Shown piece after piece: positions 22,595 through 34,370 of a stretch of 64,000 nucleotides of DNA; the stretch's first letter is position 1, and each line of letters starts with the position of its first letter. Position numbers and translations under genes: made by a program. The notes under the pieces are model-generated. The model was not told the DNA's origin. It was given only the letters and a program-made list of their open reading frames with translations, and made no database searches. The stretch is from Dipteris shenzhenensis (lineage: Eukaryota > Polypodiophyta > Polypodiopsida > Gleicheniales). The stretch is taken from assembly GCA_047967505.1 (NCBI GenBank), contig CM106538.1; one strand, 5' to 3'.

Positions 22595-23834
22595 ACACTA
22601 CACTCTGATAATCACTCCATCCTTTGATACTCTCAGGAAGTAGCCATGATAGAACTAAATCTTGATGCTAAACCCTTGGTTCCCCCTACAAGTCTGTGAC
22701 ATATATAGCTGGAGTAGATCCAATCGCATGATATGGTTGATCTCATCTCATGGAATTCGGAGGGATGGGGCTTCCAAGCTGTACTGGAAGGGGGGGGGGG
22801 GGTCCATCTAAATACCCAGACTAGCAAACCATATGGATATGTGTGTGTACCACGCCATGGTAACCCCTCTCTTGGCTAGTCGTTTGGATGACACTAGTGC
22901 CAATCTCGGGAGTCTCCAACTAGATACGGCCCAAAACTTGTGAAGGTATGTCACCGTCTACAAGATGGCATCGATATGGAGTGGTGTCAAGGAAAACTCT
23001 ATCTGTACGATTTGATGAGGGACCAAGGGATTACTCTAAATCATCCTAGACCGCATAGTCACCTATAGCCTCTTGAATCTCCGTCAGTCAGCCGCCAATA
23101 GGTCACCCCCTAGAAGGGTATTGCATACATGGATGTCAGCCTTACAAGTGTATCAAAGAGCCATCCCTTCATCAAAGGGTCAAGGAAGTGTGCCTGAAAG
23201 CACTCTCCCTCTAGTCGATCCAGCGCACTTGCCCTTGTGTGAGTTGTGCCATGGTTGCATGAGTCATCATAAAGATTGGCCCTGTGAAGACTATCCCTAG
23301 GTAGATGTATGACTGCACGATCTCACTCACTCTCCTCGGTAGATGAAGCTGTGTCGATGAAGTACTACACGTGAGGTGTTGAAGATCATAACCTTGGTCT
23401 TGCCAAGGTTACTGTGAAGTCTCTCTCCCTACCAAACACCTCTAGTGCCTCTAGGTGTCTCTGTCACTAAAGAGGAGATAAGGACTACGTCATCTGTGTA
23501 CAATAGTATCTATATCATCACATCAGTAAGAAAGGATCCCTCCCCTCCTAGGCGATCAACGAAAGTCATGATCTCATCAATGTAGAGCCCATAAAGTATC
23601 GGTTAGAGAGAGCATACTTACTTTACTCCGAGATTGTGCTCTCAATCCAATCTAACAAGCCTCCAGGAACATGTACTCTCCCTCTAGCTAACTCATACAG
23701 AAGCATCACCCCCAAGATCATGTCTCCTGGGATATGCATCTCCTAGAGTCTCCTAATCATGCGGGCTCATGGGAATATGTCAAAAATCTTCCGAAAGTCT
23801 ACAAAGCAGGTGTAAACTTTATGTGATCTCGACC

Positions 23835-24593
23835 TCACCTCCTTAATGACGGCTTGTAAGGTGAAGGTGTGGTCAAGAGTGGAATGCTACCTCCCAAAAC
23901 CAGCTGTCCCAAAGCCCTTTGCCCATGTGCCCCTATGTAGGAGCAGTTTTTTCTCTCTAGTACCGATTCATAGATCTTTACTAGTGTGTGGCCAATCATG
24001 AGGGTGCGGTAATTCCTTGTGTCCATGGGGGCTCCTACTTTGTGTATTGGCACAATAGTGGTAGTACTCCAAGAAGGGGGGAAGTCATGGCATACTGCAT
24101 GGTTGAACATTTGCACCAAGATCGGAGCTAAAATCTCATGCCTATGTGCAAAATACTTAGTCCACAACCCCTTATGGTCTTGGGATTTCTGGTTGTGGAG
24201 CCGGCATAGTGTAGCTTGCATGTTCGGTGCAATGATCAAGATGGGGCCTGGGCTGAAAGGACATGTCAAGAGGTGCCTGGATTGGGACATCATAGAGTGA
24301 GGTTGCATACGTGTGCTAGATGACCGAATTTGTGATGGAAATAGGTAGCTTGCCCTCAGTGAGAAGCCCCCATGCAACGGTGGATGCCCTCCTCGAAAAG
24401 AACCGATCACTTCATCCATCCTATGCAACAGGAAATCCCGTCTCTTGCGGCGTGTCGAACGACGGAATATCCATTGCGCCTCAAGCGCCGTAAGGTGTCC
24501 CAAGGCCTCCTCACATATGAGATGGGATCTCATCTCTCGACACTCATCATCAAACCATGGGTTCAGGGGTATCTTTTCAGCTAGGGGACACAC
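23835..24593 (-). pseudogene. LINE B reverse transcriptase fragment
   Basis: NPWFDDECREMRS aligns with NSWYDDECKALCH of LINE A; further HRHEILAPILVQMFNHAVC, PPSWSTTTIVPIHKVG, and TRNYRTLMIGHTLVKIYESV are LINE RT motifs ahead of the catalytic site. The YADD region lies further on in other frames (near 23500, CATCATCTGTG on plus). Non-functional. Confidence 0.75.
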
Positions 24594-25329
24594 TGTAGAT
24601 TGAGTCGTGGTGGGAAAGATCTGGTTGCAGCAGTCTCAACCAATGATCCTAAAGTGTCTGAAGCATGGGCAAGGTTTGCATTATCTCCAAGGAAGGTCGG
24701 TAGCTCATGGGAAATAAAACACATCAAGGGCATGGTCAAATCGTATCTGAACATGGGTGGGGGCTGGTGGGTCTCGTCTTGTGGCTGGCATGTTGGTCGA
24801 TAAGTTGAATGTTAGATAGGAGTGGTCAGCACCAAGTGGGAGGGGAGAACTTGCGAGATCATATACATGTGATACAAAGGCTAAGTCTGGGAAGGCCATT
24901 ATATATGATCAAGTCATGCACTACTCCCATCTCCAGTAGGTGTCAGCCATATTCTGTGACTTGTGGTTCATCTTGAGTGCCTTGCTACCCCAAGCTCTGC
25001 TGGATCAATCTCTAGTACTCTAAGGGGGTCAGATATGAAGTCAAGCAACCCAATCCATCTACTCCCCGTACATGCATTGAAGTTACCCAGAAGGAGGATC
25101 TCCCCTTGCGTAGTGAGCTTTGTGATATCATTGTATATCGTCTCGTATGGGCTTTGACCCTCTGTGGTGATCTAATGCGCATATGATGTGTCTGGAAGGA
25201 AATAGCATAGTGCGATGAAAACCGAATGTGTGTCACGTGCCTGGACTCGTATCCACATGTGTCATGCAGCTCTTCCTTCCATATCACGGATATGAACGGT
25301 CTCATATGTGATCTAAAGAGAATTGCCAC

Positions 25330-25560
25330 TCCTCCAGAGCCTCATATCTCACTGTCTCTTCTCATCTCCCTCCTATGAGCTGACTCCCAGGTGTGTCCTA
25401 TCACTTTGGGCAGCCCTCTCTTTGAGATCTTTGTGTCTCAGTGTAGAAAATCATGTCTCTATCGGTCATGTCTCTGAGAAGCCCCCTGGGTCAGGACCAA
25501 AGGATACCATTACAATTCCACACTGCCATACTCAATTTATTTTGTGCTCTCATCTCATGG
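25330..25560 (-). pseudogene. LINE B endonuclease N-terminal remnant
   Basis: The minus strand reads AVWNCNGILWS then DMIFYTETQ, parallel to TIWNCNGTLWSEPG and NIVFYTETHQ of LINE A at about 38005-37920. This is the start of the APE-like endonuclease that nicks the target. A TGA interrupts after LWS. Confidence 0.55.
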
Positions 25561-25750
25561 ATCCCTTCTTCCATTTTTTCCCTTTTCACTCTCTCTCGGA
25601 TAATCACTTTACCATCTCTGTAGGCAGCCTATCTCCCTGCTTGTCTTGCTGCCATCACATGCACCATCCCATCCCTCCGGTGCTCTTGCTATAGGAATGT
25701 CAGGTCATCATCCAAGTATCTCCTAGTTCCTTTCAAAGTTTCCCTCATGC

Positions 25751-26472
25751 TCATGAGGGTGGACCTGTCCATTGCAGTCTAGATTTCGTTACCAGTGGCC
25801 TTGCCGGCACCTCAGCCTTGCCCACTCTCCAAGCTATCTCATATGTGAGATTGACTCCCATCTTGGTGAACAAAAGTTTGGTGTCTCCCATGTTAGGCCA
25901 ACTGACCAAGACATTTAAAGCCTTACTGGTCTGTCTCTTTTCCTCCTCTAGGGCATCAATCCCTTTTCTATTACTTCTTTCCATTCCAGCATCTCCACTC
26001 TCCCTTTGGTGGGCTGTTGTGTGAATTCAGTGTGCTTCCCTTGCATGGTGGCCTGCATGGTTGCCATCTCTTTCTTGAGTTTTTCATTTTCCAATTTCAG
26101 ATCATCCATTGCTTTGTAGCCCCCCTCCGGTGCACCCTTCATGTCTTTGAGCTGCTGTAATTCAGTCCCCATTGCATGCATCTTGTCTTGGAGACTGGTT
26201 TTTCTAACTCCCATTCAACTTTTTGCTTCTCCCATTCATCTCTCTTGTTTTTCTCCTTTCTCCATTCATCTTGTATACGCCCCCCTTGCTTGATTTTGGC
26301 CTGGCCTGTATTTTATCCATGTGTGCTTTCTCAGCCAAGAGTGCAACATTGGAGGCTCTAGGCTATTAATCTTCTCAATCAAAACCAAGCAGATTTTATT
26401 GAGGTGAGCAAGGACATCAAATGTAGCTTTAGCTGATAGTCCTGCCATGTAAGCTGTTATAGCAATTTCCAA
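25751..26472 (-). pseudogene. LINE B ORF1 (coiled coil plus conserved core)
   Basis: Three overlapping frames: 26472-26266, 26214-25948 (heptad-rich: MDDLKLENEKLKKEMATMQ) and 25984-25751 (KRQTSKALNVLVSW, IAWRVGKAEV). The last aligns with QRASKALNIRVRRI and IERAWQVGRD in LINE A, an RRM-like ORF1 core. Coiled coil followed by an RNA-binding core is the layout of many LINE ORF1 proteins, which bind the element RNA as a trimer. Confidence 0.65.
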
Positions 26473-26613
26473 GGCCTACTTCCCCAACGTGCTTTCTCAG
26501 CCAGGAGTGCCATATTGGTGGCTATTAATCTTCTCAATCAAAACGAAGCAGATTTGATTGAGGTGAGCAAGGACATAAAATGTAGCTTTAGCTGATGTTC
26601 CTGCCATGTAAGC
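26323..26613. repeat. 166-bp tandem duplication in LINE B ORF1, site of element 2 insertion
   Basis: GTGCTTTCTCAGCCA starts at 26323 and again at 26489. The two copies are similar but not identical. Element 2 inserted in the second copy at TAAGC; the remainder of that copy resumes at 33413. The undisturbed first copy (CCATGTAAGCTGTTATAG) shows the pre-insertion order. Confidence 0.8.
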
Positions 26614-27075
26614 TGTAACCTTAATTCTCTAAACTAACCTCTGCTGCAGATCACGGGAGTAGCACCATGATTCTCCTCCCAGCCAATTCATGCTAAGACT
26701 TACAAGGGAGACAGAGATCTACGTTAAAAATCACGTGAATCCGATTCTTCTCTTCTCTCTCTAGCCTTAGCAAACCCCAAATCCCTAGATAGATCTAGAT
26801 GCCACATGTCATCCATATAGGGCCTTCCTAATGCAACATTTCACCCCTCTCTTGGGATGCATTTAATTCCTTGCCCCTAGGCACAATCTTAGCATTAGGC
26901 CCTTGGTCTTAGATCTATCTAGTCTGGTGCTATCAGCCCTCACCTAGGACCTTGACATTAAATCCCTCCCGATCATTTACATGAAGCGCAAACACATATA
27001 TTACAGAGATAGATCCTTTAAGGGAAATGTCGACTGATTCTTCCGAGGTCATGCTACCTCGGCTAGAGCGTAACA
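26614..27075 (-). repeat. 3' LTR of element 2
   Basis: Partner of 32946-33407. On the minus strand it starts TGTTACGCTC and ends GGTTACA, canonical TG..CA. Confidence 0.96.
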
Positions 27076-29528
27076 TTCCTTCCCTCTTCAGACATCAGTG
27101 TCCTCGATGATAAAGTCTGGGAACACTCTCCGCAACTGATATACGGATTCCCAGGTAGCTTCGGGGATAGAGGCTGACCATGCCATGCAACCAACACCGT
27201 GGGTATCTTTCGATTTCGTATTTGCATTGTTCCTCGGTCCAGGATTCTTGTTGGTTTGCGCCTTGCAATATCCTCTATCTCCTGAAACAAAACCACACCT
27301 TCGATTAGTGAGTCACCTGTATGTAAAAATTTCTTTAAACGTGAAACATGAAAAACCGGGTGCACCTTACACCCCTGTGGCAATTCTAATTTATAGGCTA
27401 CACTGCCTATTCTCTTTAGAATTAACCACGGCCCACAGTATCGAGGTGATAACTTAGCACACTCTCCTGAAGTCAACGACTTCGAGTGCGAAGGAATTCT
27501 GAGAAAAACTTTTTCTCCTTCTTCAAATACTCTTATAGACCGATTTTCATCCGCATACACCTTGGCTCTATCCATAGCCTGGCGGATATTAGCTCTCGCA
27601 AGTGCTAGCATCTCCCGCATCTGAACTACAAAGTTCGCGGCACTAGGCACTTTCTGAGGTACTCCAACTATAGTCGGATTGGCTGGTCTATAACCATAGT
27701 TCAGTTCAAACGGACTGAACCTAGTAGATGAATGTTTCCTATCATTGTAGGCAAACTCCAACAATGGCAACCACTTGTCCCATGTATGTTGCCTCAATGA
27801 CACATATGCTCTCAGCATATCCTCTAAAGTCTGGTTGACTCTCTCCGTCTGACCATCCGTCTCAGGATGATCCCCACTACTCATTCCTAACTCAGTCCTC
27901 AGTGTCTCAAATACCGCTGTCCAGAAATGACCGGTAAATCTGACATCTCGGTCTGACACTATGGATCTAGGTAATCCATGCAGACGAAATATATGTCTAA
28001 TGAACAAATCCGCCACTTGCGGGGCACTAACAGACTCTCTAGTCGGAATGAAGTGAGCCATCTTGGTTAGACGATCAACCACCACAAGGATAGAATTATA
28101 CCCTCCTTGTGTTGTAGGTAGCCCTACAATAAAATCCATGGAAATGCTCTCCCACTTACTTAGTGGTATTTCCAAGGGCTGTAAAAGTCCGGGTGGCTTC
28201 ACCCGCTCGGCCTTACTTACCTGACACGAGAAACACCGTGTCACATATTCATGAATATGCTTTTTCATCTTTGGCCAAAAGAAATCTCGCTTCACGAGAT
28301 CATATGTCTTCTCGACTCCTGGATGTCCCGCACACGGGCTATCATGGCATTGTCGAATGACTCTCTGCCTGAGATCATTCTGACCAGGTACCACCACCTT
28401 GCCATTTCTAACTAGCATACCATCCCTTACGGTATATCTTGCATAAGTTTGGCCTTTTCTGGATGCCAGGTCATCCTTTTCACTTTCCCCGAGTTTTAAC
28501 ACATGAGCTTTAGGCCATAAAATCTGGACAAACTCGTCCACCTTTTGAGTTTCTCTGATCTCGATCATTAGAGCACTCTCTAATACCGTGAAACTCAGGT
28601 TGTGCATAATGCGAGACAACGCATCAGCTACCTTATTGTCTTTTCCTCTTCGGTACCGAATCGTTAGATTAAACTCCTGCATGAGCTCTGCCCACCTAGC
28701 TTGGTGGCCCCTCAAGTCAGGCTGTTTACAAAAATGTTTCAGAGTATCATGATCTACATCCACATAAAACTCTGAACCATACAGATAATGCCTCCATGTT
28801 TTCAAAGCATGGATAACTGCATACAACTCCAATTCATGAGTTGGCCAATTCCTTTGAGAGGGAGAAAGCTTCTTGCTTTCAAAGGCTACTGGCCTTCCCT
28901 CTTGAAGGAGCACTGCTCCTACCGCAATGCCACTTGCATCGGTTTCTAGGAACAACGGTTTCTGGGGATCAACTATTTTTAACACCGGTCCTGAGACCAC
29001 AGCTTGTTTTATGGTGTTAAAACTTTCCTGTTGATTCTGTCCCCAAATAAAAGGTACTTTATCTGAGGTCAGATCAGTCAATGGCGATACTATTCCGGAA
29101 TATCCTTTGATATGCCTTCTATAAAACTGGACAAATCCCAAGAATGATCGCAACGCGGTCAGACTCTGAGGGATTGGCCAAGTTAGTATCGCAGCCACTT
29201 TCTTCGGATCCATTTCTACCCCCTGTGGAGTAATTATGAACCCTAAGTACTCAAGCCTAACCATACACAGTATAGTTTTCTTTTTATTCACGTAAAGACT
29301 GGCTTTCCTCAAAGTACTGAACACTATCCTTAAGTGTTCACAATGCTCAGTAACACTTTTACTGAATATCAAGATATCGTCAATAAAATGTACTACGAAC
29401 TTTCCGATATACGGACGTAGTAAATCGTTCATAAGCATGACGAAGGTTGCTGGATCATTGGTAAGTCCGAAGGGCATTACCAAAAACTCATAATGACCAA
29501 ACCTGCTTCTAAAAGCGGTTTTATGCAC
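27063..29528 (-). pseudogene. pol: RT (catalytic part), RNase H, integrase, chromodomain, element 2
   Basis: An 821-codon frame starting mid-RT at HKTAFRSRFGHYEF. It contains FIDDILIFS (RT), ETDASGIAVGA (RNase H), CAGH...CFSC (integrase zinc domain), SMDFIVG, VSDRDVRF, TDGQTERVNQ (D,D,E), the integrase tail, and chromodomain start PTVLVAWHGQPLS. After QPLS an indel shifts the frame, so the end of the chromodomain is lost and the frame runs into the LTR. Unlike element 1 it keeps the 17 bp near 27570 (IRQAMDRAKVYADENRS). Confidence 0.93.
27076..27089 (-). other. Polypurine tract of element 2
   Basis: Minus strand GAAGAGGGAAGGAA directly before the 3' LTR, identical to element 1. Confidence 0.88.
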
Positions 29529-29538
29529 ATCCTTGGCT

Positions 29539-31149
29539 CTAATCCAGGATCTGATGATAGCCGCACTTAAGATCTATCTTGCTGAAAATCACGGCTCCAT
29601 GTAATGCATCTAGCAAATCATCAATCCAAGCCATCGGATACCTGTGCTTAACAGTGATATTATTCAATGCTCTGTAATCTATACAGAGGCGAAACGTATC
29701 ATCCTTTTTCCTCTTTAATATCACTGGTGAAGCAAAAGGTGAGAAACTTGGTTGAATCTGCCCCAACTTGAGGTATTCTTCCAGTTGCCTACGCACCTCC
29801 GCCTCTTCAGTAAAACTCATTCTATAGGGAGGTCTATTTACAGGTTCTGCCCCCGGGATCAATTCAATCTTATGCTGAACTTTCCGCTCTGGAGATAACC
29901 CATAAGGTAGTTCATCCCTAAAACATCCAGAGAACTCCTCTGTTATAAGATTAGCCAACTTGGCCATCTCACCACTTTGCGTAACATCAGTGCTAGTCGA
30001 AGAATCATTCACCGACTCTACCGATGCTGTGCAAAGGTACAAAAACTCTACTTGAGCTTTTCTGATTTCCATCACAGAAACCAACGGTCCCTGAGGTATA
30101 TCTCTTTCACCTCGCAAGACATAAAGCACATCATTCATCTTGAATTGATATACGTGCTTTTTCCAATCAATGGCTGGATTCTTCCTAGAATGCCACGCCA
30201 TTCCCAGGGCTATATCCGCATGAGCAAGCTTGGTTATTTCAAAATCAAGCTTCTCAGCATAGTCCTGAATCCGAAGCTCCAACTGGGTAACCCTTTGGTC
30301 CCATACTTCAGTTGAACTTCCATCGGCCATCCTGACTGTATACGCATAGTCAGATGGACTTGTTTTTAATTTCAGCCTCTTCACGAGCTTGGAGTTAATC
30401 ACATTGTGAGTTGACGCTGAGTCAAACAACACAATGACATCATGACTGGCCACTTGCCCTTTCATTTTGATTAACTCCGTATCATTGAAGGCTGTATACC
30501 CCGTTGCTGCGGGCTTAGATAGGATGTTATCAGGTGCACTCGTCACTAACTTAGTAACAGACACACAGAACAAACAAGGTACTAACCTCTGAGAAGATCC
30601 CGCTAGCTGAATCTGCATCTCTTCCGCTCTGGGACTTCCCTGCATCTCCACGTCGCACTCTGAGATCACCATCTCAACCATCCAACGATCTTTATTACGT
30701 GGACAATCTCTCCACTGATGAGGTTGAAGGCAACCAAAGCATAAGCCTTCTCTCCTCGCTTTTTCCCGCTGTTCTGGGTTCAAGGGAGATTTAGACCAAG
30801 CCCGGGCTGCCATTGGAGTTACTTTTCTCTTCACTCCAATGGTGGTACTTGGTTTAGGAGTTTCAGCCGGTCTCGCCTGCTTGGCTTGACCACTTGGCTG
30901 CGAACCACTCCCTCTACTAGCCCACTTCTTCTTAAACCCAGACTTCTTCGGATACCCATACTGGGTTCCGACCTGTGCAAACCCACTTGGCTTGCTGCCC
31001 TTGGCATCCACGTAGTTCAGGGCTATAGCTATTTCATCATCTAGCGTGTTCGCGTACTTAGCCCGAACTTCCATTTTTATTTGATCATTCAATCCAAATA
31101 TGAAATCTTTCACTTGGATTGATTGAGGCAGGGGTTCGTCAACCTTCAT
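29539..31149 (-). pseudogene. gag C-terminus, protease, RT N-terminus, element 2
   Basis: A 536-codon frame with zinc knuckle CFGCLQPHQWRDC, protease DSAS site and RT up to FSKIDLKCGYHQI. One extra T then causes a frameshift at about 29550 compared with element 1 (GATCCTGGATT versus GATCCGGATT). From about 30597 onward it is nearly identical to element 1; before that it is well diverged. Confidence 0.92.
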
Positions 31150-31158
31150 TACACTCTC

Positions 31159-31794
31159 TCAAAACTTATCAGTGTATTCTGCCACTGATAAATTTCTCTG
31201 ACGAAGGTTCCTATATTGATCCCAAGCTCGGGATGCTTCGTCAGGAGGTAAGAAGTGTTTCCTGAACTCTCTTTTAAACCCCTCCCAGGTAGTGGATGCT
31301 ATGCCATCTTTTTGTTGTTTAATCCACCACCGATCCGCTGCCTCACTAAACATATGGGTGGCCTCGCGGATCTTTTTGATGTCATTTCTGATCTCACAAA
31401 TGGCGAACGCCTCGTCCCATTTGTGTAGCCAGGTCTCAATGACATCGGAGCTACGGTCGTTCATCCGACCAGAATATTTTTCCGGTCTATAATTCGCAAT
31501 ATTCGGCACTTTAGCCTTTCTAGGCTCGACCGTATGGACACTAGACTCCAGTTCCATTGGAGCCTTACCCTTCTCCTCTCGAGAAGGTCTGGCAGACATA
31601 CTCTGTAACGCTCTCCTAAGTTCAAATTGCCCTGCGTTGGCTTGTAATTGCTGCGCTAACAACTGTTGCAAGGCATCCTCCAGCAATGCAATCCTGCCAG
31701 ATAAAGTGTGAGCTACTGGGCGCGATCCCTGCTGGGTCGGCCGGACTCCTGATTCACCAGGATCCCTCCTGGAAGCCCCTTCTTCTGCTTCCAT
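31159..31794 (-). pseudogene. gag N-terminal part, element 2
   Basis: A 211-codon frame from ATG 31794, with IETWLHKWDEAFAICEI, WEGFKREFRKHFLPP and SVAEYTDKF, ending at TGA. Element 1 has AGA (Arg) at that place, so this is a nonsense mutation, perhaps from CGA. Downstream the same frame stays open (31149 on). Confidence 0.9.
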
Positions 31795-32931
31795 TTAGTT
31801 CAGTAGGTGTTTTGTTTTGGGGCTTGTTTTTTTTTTTTTTTTTTTAAAACACCCCTAGAACACAGTAATCACAAACTGACACAATTTAGTGTACTAACAC
31901 TCTGAACATAATTCCCTATACTAGGGAATACCTGCAATCTGACATGCACACTTACTACGCATTTGACACAGGCATATATTCAAATCCCGCCTTTCCCTAT
32001 ACTAGGGAAATTTCTACAAATTAACTCAGACTCAAGTATACAGGCACAGTCTCGAGCACAATCTGTCCCTGCTACAGCATCAAACTTTCATGCATACATA
32101 TCACTTACAAGATCCTGTTCAAGTAAGCGGAGCATCAATAAACTAACTCAAAGAAGAAAACACAGAATTGACACAAGTGATAGAGAGCCCCCTGGTCTAT
32201 GACTCGCTCCCCAGTTAGATCCGCGGGATATTCACGAACACAGATGTCCACGAAACCTGCTCTCTGATCGAAGCCTGTATGAGGGACTCAGGCCAAAACG
32301 CTGTCACGAACCAGCTCGCCACGTACTGCCTGCTCGCTAATCATTACTACAGCAGGTAATTTGTAGCTAGTGACCACCAAAGTCCCAATTGTCACCCAAC
32401 TAACAATCTGGCTACGTATCGCCCATCCATGAATCTCCCCGAAGATGAACACAAGTCACTCCGCCGTTCTGCGTCAACCTATCAGCTAACCCCATCCGTC
32501 GAGTCCATGAGCGCAGAACCTGCTTCACCCCACGAGCTATCACGCTCCAACGATCCGCGATGCGCTCTTCACGCCTATCTTCGTCGAATCACTTGCATAA
32601 GCCCGTTCGTGGGTCCACGTGTTGCACGACGTCGTCGCAATCAACGCATCGCTTCACCAATTCAGGACCCTCCACGTGAGCGCCGCTCCTCACGGACCTC
32701 GTCGGCAGCGCTGAATTTCCTTCGACGCCTGTCTGATGTTCTGCAGCCTTGTCGTCGTCACCCTCGGGTGATTCGCCACCAGCGCTCCACCTTCTTCTGT
32801 TTAGCACACCACTGCCAGCCTGTACGGCGATTGTACCATCAATTCAAGGAGCCTTCCTGGTCTTTTCTTCGTGCACGCTCCCGCTACGCTCTTCCAAGGT
32901 CACGTCTCCCGTCCCTTGCTCTCTCAACCGA
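31795..32931 (-). other. Untranslated leader of element 2
   Basis: About 1.1 kb between PBS and gag. A T-run on plus at 31829-31844 lies just before the gag start. No host gene seen. Confidence 0.7.
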
Positions 32932-32943
32932 GCTCTGATACCA
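32932..32943 (-). other. Primer-binding site of element 2
   Basis: Minus strand TGGTATCAGAGC, initiator Met-tRNA type, two bases from the 5' LTR. Confidence 0.93.
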
Positions 32944-32945
32944 AT

Positions 32946-33407
32946 TGTAACCTTAATTCTCTAAACTAACCTCTGCTGCAGATCACGGGAGTAGCACCAT
33001 GATTCTCCTCCCAGCCAATTCATGCTAAGACTTACAAGGGAGACAGAGATCTACGTTAAAAATCACGTGAATCCAATTCTTCTCTTCTCTCTCTAGCCTT
33101 AGCAAACCCCAAATCCCTAGATAGATCTAGATGCCACATGTCATCCATATAGGGCCTTCCTAATGCAACATTTCACCCCTCTCTTGGGATGCATTTAATT
33201 CCTTGCCCCTAGGCACAATCTTAGCATTAGGCCCTTGGTCTTAGATCTATCTAGTCTGGTGCTATCAGCCCTCACCTAGGACCTTGACATTAAATCCCTC
33301 CCGATCATTTACATGAAGCGCAAACACATATATTACAGAGATAGATCCTTTAAGGGAAATGTCGACTGATTCTTCCGAGGTCATGCTACCTCGGCTAGAG
33401 CGTAACA
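32946..33407 (-). repeat. 5' LTR of element 2
   Basis: Partner of 26614-27075 with one difference in 462 bp. Shares its first 35 bp and a few inner blocks (AAGGTCCTAGGTGAGGGC) with the LTR of element 1, but is otherwise a different subfamily. Confidence 0.96.
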
Positions 33408-33412
33408 TAAGC

Positions 33413-34104
33413 TGTCAAGGCAGTTTCCAGGTTCTGATTCCCCCGTGTGTTTCTATACATCCGCGACAATTTCGCTCTGCCTTTGACAGTTTGAATATTT
33501 GATATTTCTCCTTTTAGCATACCATATTTGTAAGTTATTTACTTGTACTTACATATTTGTATGCCTTGTTTGTATCCAGGGGTGGTCCACAGCCAAATAA
33601 TCCCTGACTCTTTCAAATATGCATTGAGAGGACAGCCTTTGACAAGCAAGGTGGAGGCCCAGCACTCAAGAAGCGATTGATCAGTCACATCATGTACCTG
33701 GGTACCTAGTATTGATGGCGCACAGTCTTGGCCTTTTCCTGGAGGATGGAGCAAGGTGTATTGATCCACGACCAGGTCAGGGGAGCAGCCAAGGCACTTT
33801 TTTGGACTTTGGGAAGTTTCTTAGGCTGCCTTGGAGTTGATTGATGCCATGTGGGGCAGGGAGGGCAGAACTACGCCCGCAGGGGTTTTTTAGGGCAGGC
33901 CGTCCTGTGTTTGGAGCAAACGAGGGGTGTCAGTAGGCTGATGAGGCCCCCACTTATGGCGAGGACAGGCCCGGGCCAAGGCGGGACAGAAACACAGGGA
34001 TCACAACAGAAATCTGTCATGATTTCCTGGTAGCTGCTGTGCAGCTACGTGGCTATTTCACGACAGATGCTGAGGCTAGATAGGAGGCTAGAGCGTGGGG
34101 GGAG
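33413..34104 (-). mobile_element. LINE B, 5' part beyond element 2
   Basis: Continues the second copy of the 166-bp duplication (GTCAAGGCAGTTTCCAGG resembles GTTATAGCAATTTCCAAGG). A 76-residue minus frame at 33769-33539 (CWASTLLVKGCPLNAYLKES, IIWLWTTPG) is probably the ORF1 N-terminus. The G/C-rich stretch 33850-34090 may be 5' UTR. The end is set by the tail of LINE A. Confidence 0.5.
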
Positions 34105-34370
34105 AAAGAAAGAAAGAAAGAAAGTTTATTAAAGTCTTCGGAAGACCGATGGGTCTATGAGACTGTGAAAATCCTGATACAACAAACTGTGGTAGTGGAG
34201 CTACTAAATGAGCGTCCATACCAATGCAAAATGCAAAAATGTAGAATAGCAGTACTAAGTCCTAAGTACAACATAGTCATGTCAATGGTTGACTCTATAT
34301 CAGTCTCAGTATCGTCATCAGTATCATCATCATCATCGGCAGCAGCCAGATATCAGGATGGATGAGGCAA
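34105..34370 (-). repeat. LINE A 3' UTR and (CTTT)n tail
   Basis: Minus strand: ATC/CAT-rich stretch, CTCATAGACCCATCGGTCTT, CCGAAGACTTTAATAAAC, then CTTT units. Closely related ends occur at 18300-18560 (minus) and 40580-40640 (plus), so one 3' end is shared by several retroposons. Confidence 0.8.

Larger units (their letters stand above)
21757..26613 (-). mobile_element. LINE B (old, split by element 2)
   Basis: Decayed minus-strand LINE of the same family as LINE A. Segments match LINE A or C in order: 3' UTR (21757-22080 like 38870-39270), zinc-binding end (22594-22406), reverse transcriptase (24593-23835), endonuclease (about 25560-25330) and ORF1 with coiled coil (25751-26472). Its 5' part continues at 33413-34104 beyond the inserted chromovirus. 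Many stops and shifts; clearly older than the gypsy insert. Confidence 0.8.
26614..33407 (-). mobile_element. Ty3/gypsy chromovirus, element 2 (very young, defective)
   Basis: Complete minus-strand element of 6794 bp. LTRs 26614-27075 and 32946-33407 (462 bp each) differ at one position (26739 G versus A in the other copy). A perfect 5-bp target duplication TAAGC lies at 26609-26613 and 33408-33412. PBS, PPT and all domains are present. Despite its youth it has a TGA in gag, an extra base in RT and an indel in the chromodomain. It lies in an intron of the malic enzyme gene, in the same direction as the gene. Confidence 0.97.

Noticed and set aside
32429-32938. 169-codon plus-strand frame rich in Arg and Ser
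   Set aside because: Lies antisense in the leader of element 2 next to the PBS; composition only, no domain.
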